Shown here: positions 61,201-64,000 of the stretch, piece after piece
How positions within the stretch are numbered: the stretch's first letter is position 1
How the letters are laid out: every line of letters starts with the position of its first letter
Assembly (NCBI GenBank): GCA_963922205.1
Contig: CAWUHX010000386.1
Location: 169,882 to 233,881 of the forward strand
Direction: 5' to 3'
DNA length: 64,000 bases
Origin: Romanomermis culicivorax
Lineage: Eukaryota > Nematoda > Enoplea > Mermithida > Mermithidae
Notes under the pieces: generated by a model
What the model was told of the DNA's origin: nothing
Databases searched by the model: none
Seen by the model: the letters and a program-made list of their open reading frames with translations, nothing else
Translations under genes and position numbers: made by a program

Positions 61201-62366
61201 CTTTGCAGCCAATTTTTTTCGGAATTTGATTATTTAAGCTTTAGGTAATTTGAAAATCATCATTTGAAAATTAAGAAATCATTTAATTCATTGTTACCAT
61301 TATCTGAACTCAAAAAAGTTAATTTTTCTTAATTTTTGGTTCCCTCTGTATATATTAAATTTTTCGAAGCTAAAGAAGCATGAATAACGCATCTGTAGAC
61401 TTTTTTGAGTGAAAAATGTAACTTGAAGAAAATGGCTGAAAAACTAAAATGAAAATGAAGAAAAAGATAATTTTGACTTCTTTCGCCAAATGGCGAAACG
61501 AGCCATGCGAAAAAACAGTGCATAAGACGCCTTATCTCCATTTCTTTTGAACTAATCAATGAAATTTGACCAGAGAAGAGATGCATGCTGGTAACAGGAG
61601 TCTTCAAATTCGTCAGAATGCTGAACAGTATTGCTAATAGCTAAAACTGCATCTGAAACAAATAGTAATTATGCTGACGATAACATTTATATTATTAAAT
61701 ACACACTAAATATAATAGCAGTGAAATCCTGGCAAATTTCTAATTAGGAAACATGCAGTAAATGGACGTTTGTCGGAAGTTCACTTGTAAACGTAAATAG
61801 TTGCTTAAATTTTCGGGCTTTTATGGGCCTGAACACTCTGGCCCGGCTCGGCCCGATAATATCTTTCCACGGCTGGAAGCCCTGCTCACTCTCAGGCCGG
61901 GTCGGGCGCCCGGTGGAGGTCCCTACTTCCCATTGGGAAAGCACACAAATGCATATACATAAACATCAATGTTTACTGAAACTTCCACGCGTCTAATTTA
62001 TTGGCGAGAAACACATATCGTCTATTTCACCCATCTAACTTCAAGCGACTACAAGTTCCGTCCAAGTTTAGATGCGTCTGAAGCTCATTCAACTTGGACA
62101 CTTCTAAAGTTATACATGTGTAACTTTAAACGCTTTTTGAGAAACCGGCCTCTGGTGTTTTTTGTAGACTTCACAACTTTTGCTTTTGAAATATCATGAA
62201 TGACTTTCGTTTTCCGAAGAGAGAAAAAGTGCAACTGACTGTAGTGGGCTCATTCGAATATTTTTGATACAAATTTTTTCAGAGTCGATTCGGTTGGGCC
62301 GCTGTCGTCGGGGTCACAGCATTGGGAGCAGCTTTAGCTTTACGTTTCTTCAACGCGAGACAATGA
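55236..62366 (+). CDS. FKBP8: FKBP8/FKBP38-type immunophilin, tail-anchored
   Basis: Exons: 55236-55349, 56413-56770, 57836-57923, 58429-58539, 58598-58672, 58737-58854, 58931-59098, 59152-59259, 62283-62366. All joins use GT/AG and keep phase; 1,224 nt, 407 residues. Human FKBP8 is about the same length. The N-terminal 100 residues are acidic and Ser/Thr-rich. The FKBP-like domain (about 110-205) includes IGDRVKIKSWGVV, CLDFVVGLSDVLQ, SRFAYGDLGR and a PDVPENATIIYTIKLLSI strand. Several aromatic residues of the prolyl-isomerase pocket seem absent, as is typical of FKBP8. TPR units follow (about 225-365): NRGNYFFKRQEFDRAVGVYK, ALYNNISAAYLK, LENYDGTIAVSEKALKIAPR, KALFRK-like SLFRKAKAHFAKHEFEEALS. 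YEKMLG and a C-terminal membrane helix (about 385-400, in SRFGWAAVVGVTALGAALAL) finish the protein. FKBP8 is an outer mitochondrial/ER membrane co-chaperone that binds Hsp90 and Bcl-2 proteins and has mitophagy roles. The last intron is 3.0 kb. Confidence 0.95.
57436..57497. repeat. Near-perfect 29-bp-arm hairpin in an FKBP8-like intron
   Basis: The arm CATGAAATCTTATTCAACTG...GGAT (57436-57464) is mirrored at 57469-57497 with one mismatch and a 4-nt loop. It lies next to a G-rich GGGGGAGGGGTATGAGGGGGT stretch (57518) and the reverse copy of repeat family F. Confidence 0.9.
57515..57690 (-). repeat. Repeat family F, copy 2 (reverse)
   Basis: TTGCCTAATTTTGAGACAAAAT, GGCTACACTACCCCC, TTTTACCCCTACCTGAAAAATC and GACCTTGGGGACCTCTGG are the reverse complement, in mirrored order, of 51660-51800. 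The adjacent CCCATGGGGGAGGGGTATGAGG mirrors CCTCATATCCCTCCCCATGGGG near 53262. Confidence 0.85.
59260..62282. other. Last intron of the FKBP8-like gene
   Basis: A 3-kb intron with no recognised gene. Two GC-rich blocks face each other: GTAGTAGGGACCTGCATGGGC...GGCCCGGCCCGCCC (60648-60695) and GGCCCGGCTCGGCCCG...GCCCGGTGGAGGTCCCTACTTCC (61842-61930). In reverse complement the second reads GTAGGGACCTCCACCGGGC, so 60648-61926 is probably an inverted-repeat transposon. Confidence 0.65.
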
Positions 62367-62527
62367 CGATCGATCTAAAAAACGACGGTTTTTGTATTAT
62401 CATCTTGAAAATGCTGATTTTTGAACTTACTTTCTCACGACATTCGCCATTTTATGATAGATTTGTGATTTTTTTAAAATGTTTGGGTTATGATCAATTA
62501 AACCGGTTTTTTTCGTACGCATTCGCT

Positions 62528-62533
62528 AATAAA
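62528..62533 (+). terminator. Candidate polyadenylation signal of the FKBP8-like gene
   Basis: AATAAA lies 162 nt after the stop codon at 62366. MITE family B copy 2 begins about 20 nt further on. Confidence 0.55.
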
Positions 62534-62551
62534 ATTTTTAATTATGGAATA

Positions 62552-62801
62552 TATAGTCTGTTTTTCTTGAAATGCTTCTAAATAATGAAAGTGGAAAGCA
62601 AGTAGTATTTCAGATTTTCATGGTTTGCTGATAAACAAGATATCGTATTGGACTGGAAATTTGTGAGCATAACGACCTAGCCCTTAGGGATTTTTCGAGC
62701 AAAAAATTTTACAGTAAGAGCTTTATCTAAACGATTTTGACGACGGTACTGATTTGTGTCACTTTTCTAATTCGGAGGCATTTTATAAAAAACAGACTAT
62801 A
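62552..62801. mobile_element. MITE family B, copy 2
   Basis: Begins TATAGTCTGTTTTTCTTGAA and ends AAAAAACAGACTATAG, giving a 14-bp terminal inverted repeat with TA tips. It shares its ends and interior with 16655-16903. It lies immediately downstream of the FKBP8-like gene. Confidence 0.9.
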
Positions 62802-63838
62802 GTTAGCGTTCAGAATTTTCAATTGTAAAATAAACGGATTATGTGAAGAGCGAACACAGAATGCATTTTCATAACTGGATTGCCGGCGCATTTGTTTTCA
62901 CTGGATAGCTCGTTTTTACTTTTCACACGCTATAATGCTAAAAATTCGAGTGATCATTCAACTTCCAAAAGTGAAAAAATCCCAAGAATTTTTCATCGTT
63001 GATGATCGCTCAGAAATCTAGAAATCGGAGAATCAGAAGCTGTTCATTTTCTCGGAACAGTCGCCGATTTCTTACGCGCTTTCTTGTTATATTATTATGT
63101 AACTTGGACTATGCAAAAATAATTCAACAATTAAAAACATTCGGTGTGCATTGCAACGAGTTTGAATTCTCTCTTAGAACATTTCTGTTATCATTTACAA
63201 CAAATACTTCGAGAATATGTTAGCTAGTCCTTACAGAATAACCCTAATTATAACAAATTAATAATGAGTCTGTCTGTCGCCGATTCCACAGATTCTCAAA
63301 AATCGGTGACCATCAGGGCTACCCTAAAAAATTGACCAAATTTTTTTTTCTACTGCTCAAATTAGCTGATAAAAAATTGACATTTTTAAATTAACTTTCT
63401 TTACTCCTGTCTATTTTTGACAGTGATAAATTTTGACATTTCCGATTTACAAGAATTTTATAAAAAAACTGACTAGAACCGAATACTCTAATACTTCATT
63501 CAATCTTAAATGATTGATGCTGTCAGGAGTGGGGGTGTTGGGAGAATTATTAGTCCCCAAAGTGCTGACAAATGGGTTGGGGTTTTTCTAACTTTACTAA
63601 TTTACAAATAACAACAATAGATAAATGTTACAACTTACGTTACAACCAATCGGATGTGGTCAGGCTTGCGTCAAAAGATTCGAGGGTTCGGGTTTGGGCG
63701 GCGACGCTGGCGAATAAGATAAAGTGAGGGCAACGTCCCTGCCCGTGGAAGGGAAGGAATACTGCAAAAGGGCAGGCAGCCCTGAAAAATAAGAAAGGGG
63801 CACTATAGTACCCACAAAGAAAACCAATGCAAAATTGG
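62802..63838. other. Intergenic, nothing recognised
   Basis: No open frame with a known domain. A GC-richer patch at 63655-63780 (CGGGTTTGGGCGGCGACGC) has overlapping short frames on the minus strand but no splice signals or homology that I can support. Confidence 0.35.
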
Positions 63839-63957
63839 GATAGTTCGCTATCCACAAAACGATACGGTAACGTTCACGTTACACGTTAAAGACCAAAAGG
63901 GGATAGTTGGCTATCCACCAAAACAGCGATTAACGTTCACATTATACGCCAAAACGC
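63839..63957 (+). repeat. Two diverged tandem units with GGATAGTTNGCTATCCAC
   Basis: GGGATAGTTCGCTATCCACAAAAC...AACGTTCACGTTACACG is followed by GGGATAGTTGGCTATCCACCAAAAC...AACGTTCACATTATACG. GATAGTTCGCTATC can itself form a small hairpin. The repeat may continue past the window. Confidence 0.85.
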
Positions 63958-64000
63958 ACAAGAAACAGTCTCGAGAACCGACACTCCAATGAGTGGACAA

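Noticed and set aside
63640-63857. Minus-strand frames near the window end
   Set aside because: Two overlapping frames in a GC-richer patch with no domain or splice support.

Overview
Eukaryotic, animal genomic DNA, AT-rich, with genes split by many introns. Nematode is my best guess, held loosely. The reasons are acceptors of the form TTTTCAG, short interstitial runs of TTAGGC (the usual nematode telomere unit), and a coding exon of the FKBP8-like gene that opens 11 nt after a strong acceptor, as at a spliced-leader site. No ribosomal, mitochondrial or bacterial feature was seen.

Region 1 (1-22,100) looks like a large or decayed mobile-element cluster. It holds (a) the 3' portion of a gene with a CUE/UBA-like segment and a HECT ubiquitin-ligase domain (exons from 329 to 7205, + strand); (b) an integrase/DDE-transposase gene with its three catalytic residues in place (7741-13005, + strand); (c) a small gene for a CCHC zinc-knuckle protein (20335-20986, - strand). 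A short motif close to GCGCCTTAATTGGTGTT recurs about ten times here, forward at 565-13268 and reverse at 19921-22070. Two copies lie directly after the stop codons of the HECT and integrase genes. I did not notice it elsewhere in the window.

Region 2 (about 13,500-38,000) is a nest of non-autonomous transposons and dispersed repeats: a Tigger-like element holding another TIR element, a TIR element holding a MITE, a 3.6-kb hAT element with a perfect 8-bp target duplication that splits an older repeat, a GC-rich TIR element, and fold-back MITEs. I found no convincing host gene here.

Region 3 (38,062-53,715, +) is a complete transmembrane semaphorin of the Sema-1a type. Fourteen exons join with consistent phases into 844 codons: signal peptide, sema domain, PSI domain, one membrane helix and a cytoplasmic tail.

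Region 4 (55,236-62,366, +) is a complete FKBP8/FKBP38-type gene. Nine exons give 407 codons: a degenerate FKBP domain, TPR repeats and a C-terminal membrane anchor. The last 1.6 kb hold a MITE and a tandem repeat. The two host genes are functionally unrelated as far as the sequence shows; their introns carry copies of the same repeat families as region 2. All exon joins were made by eye from splice signals and reading phase.
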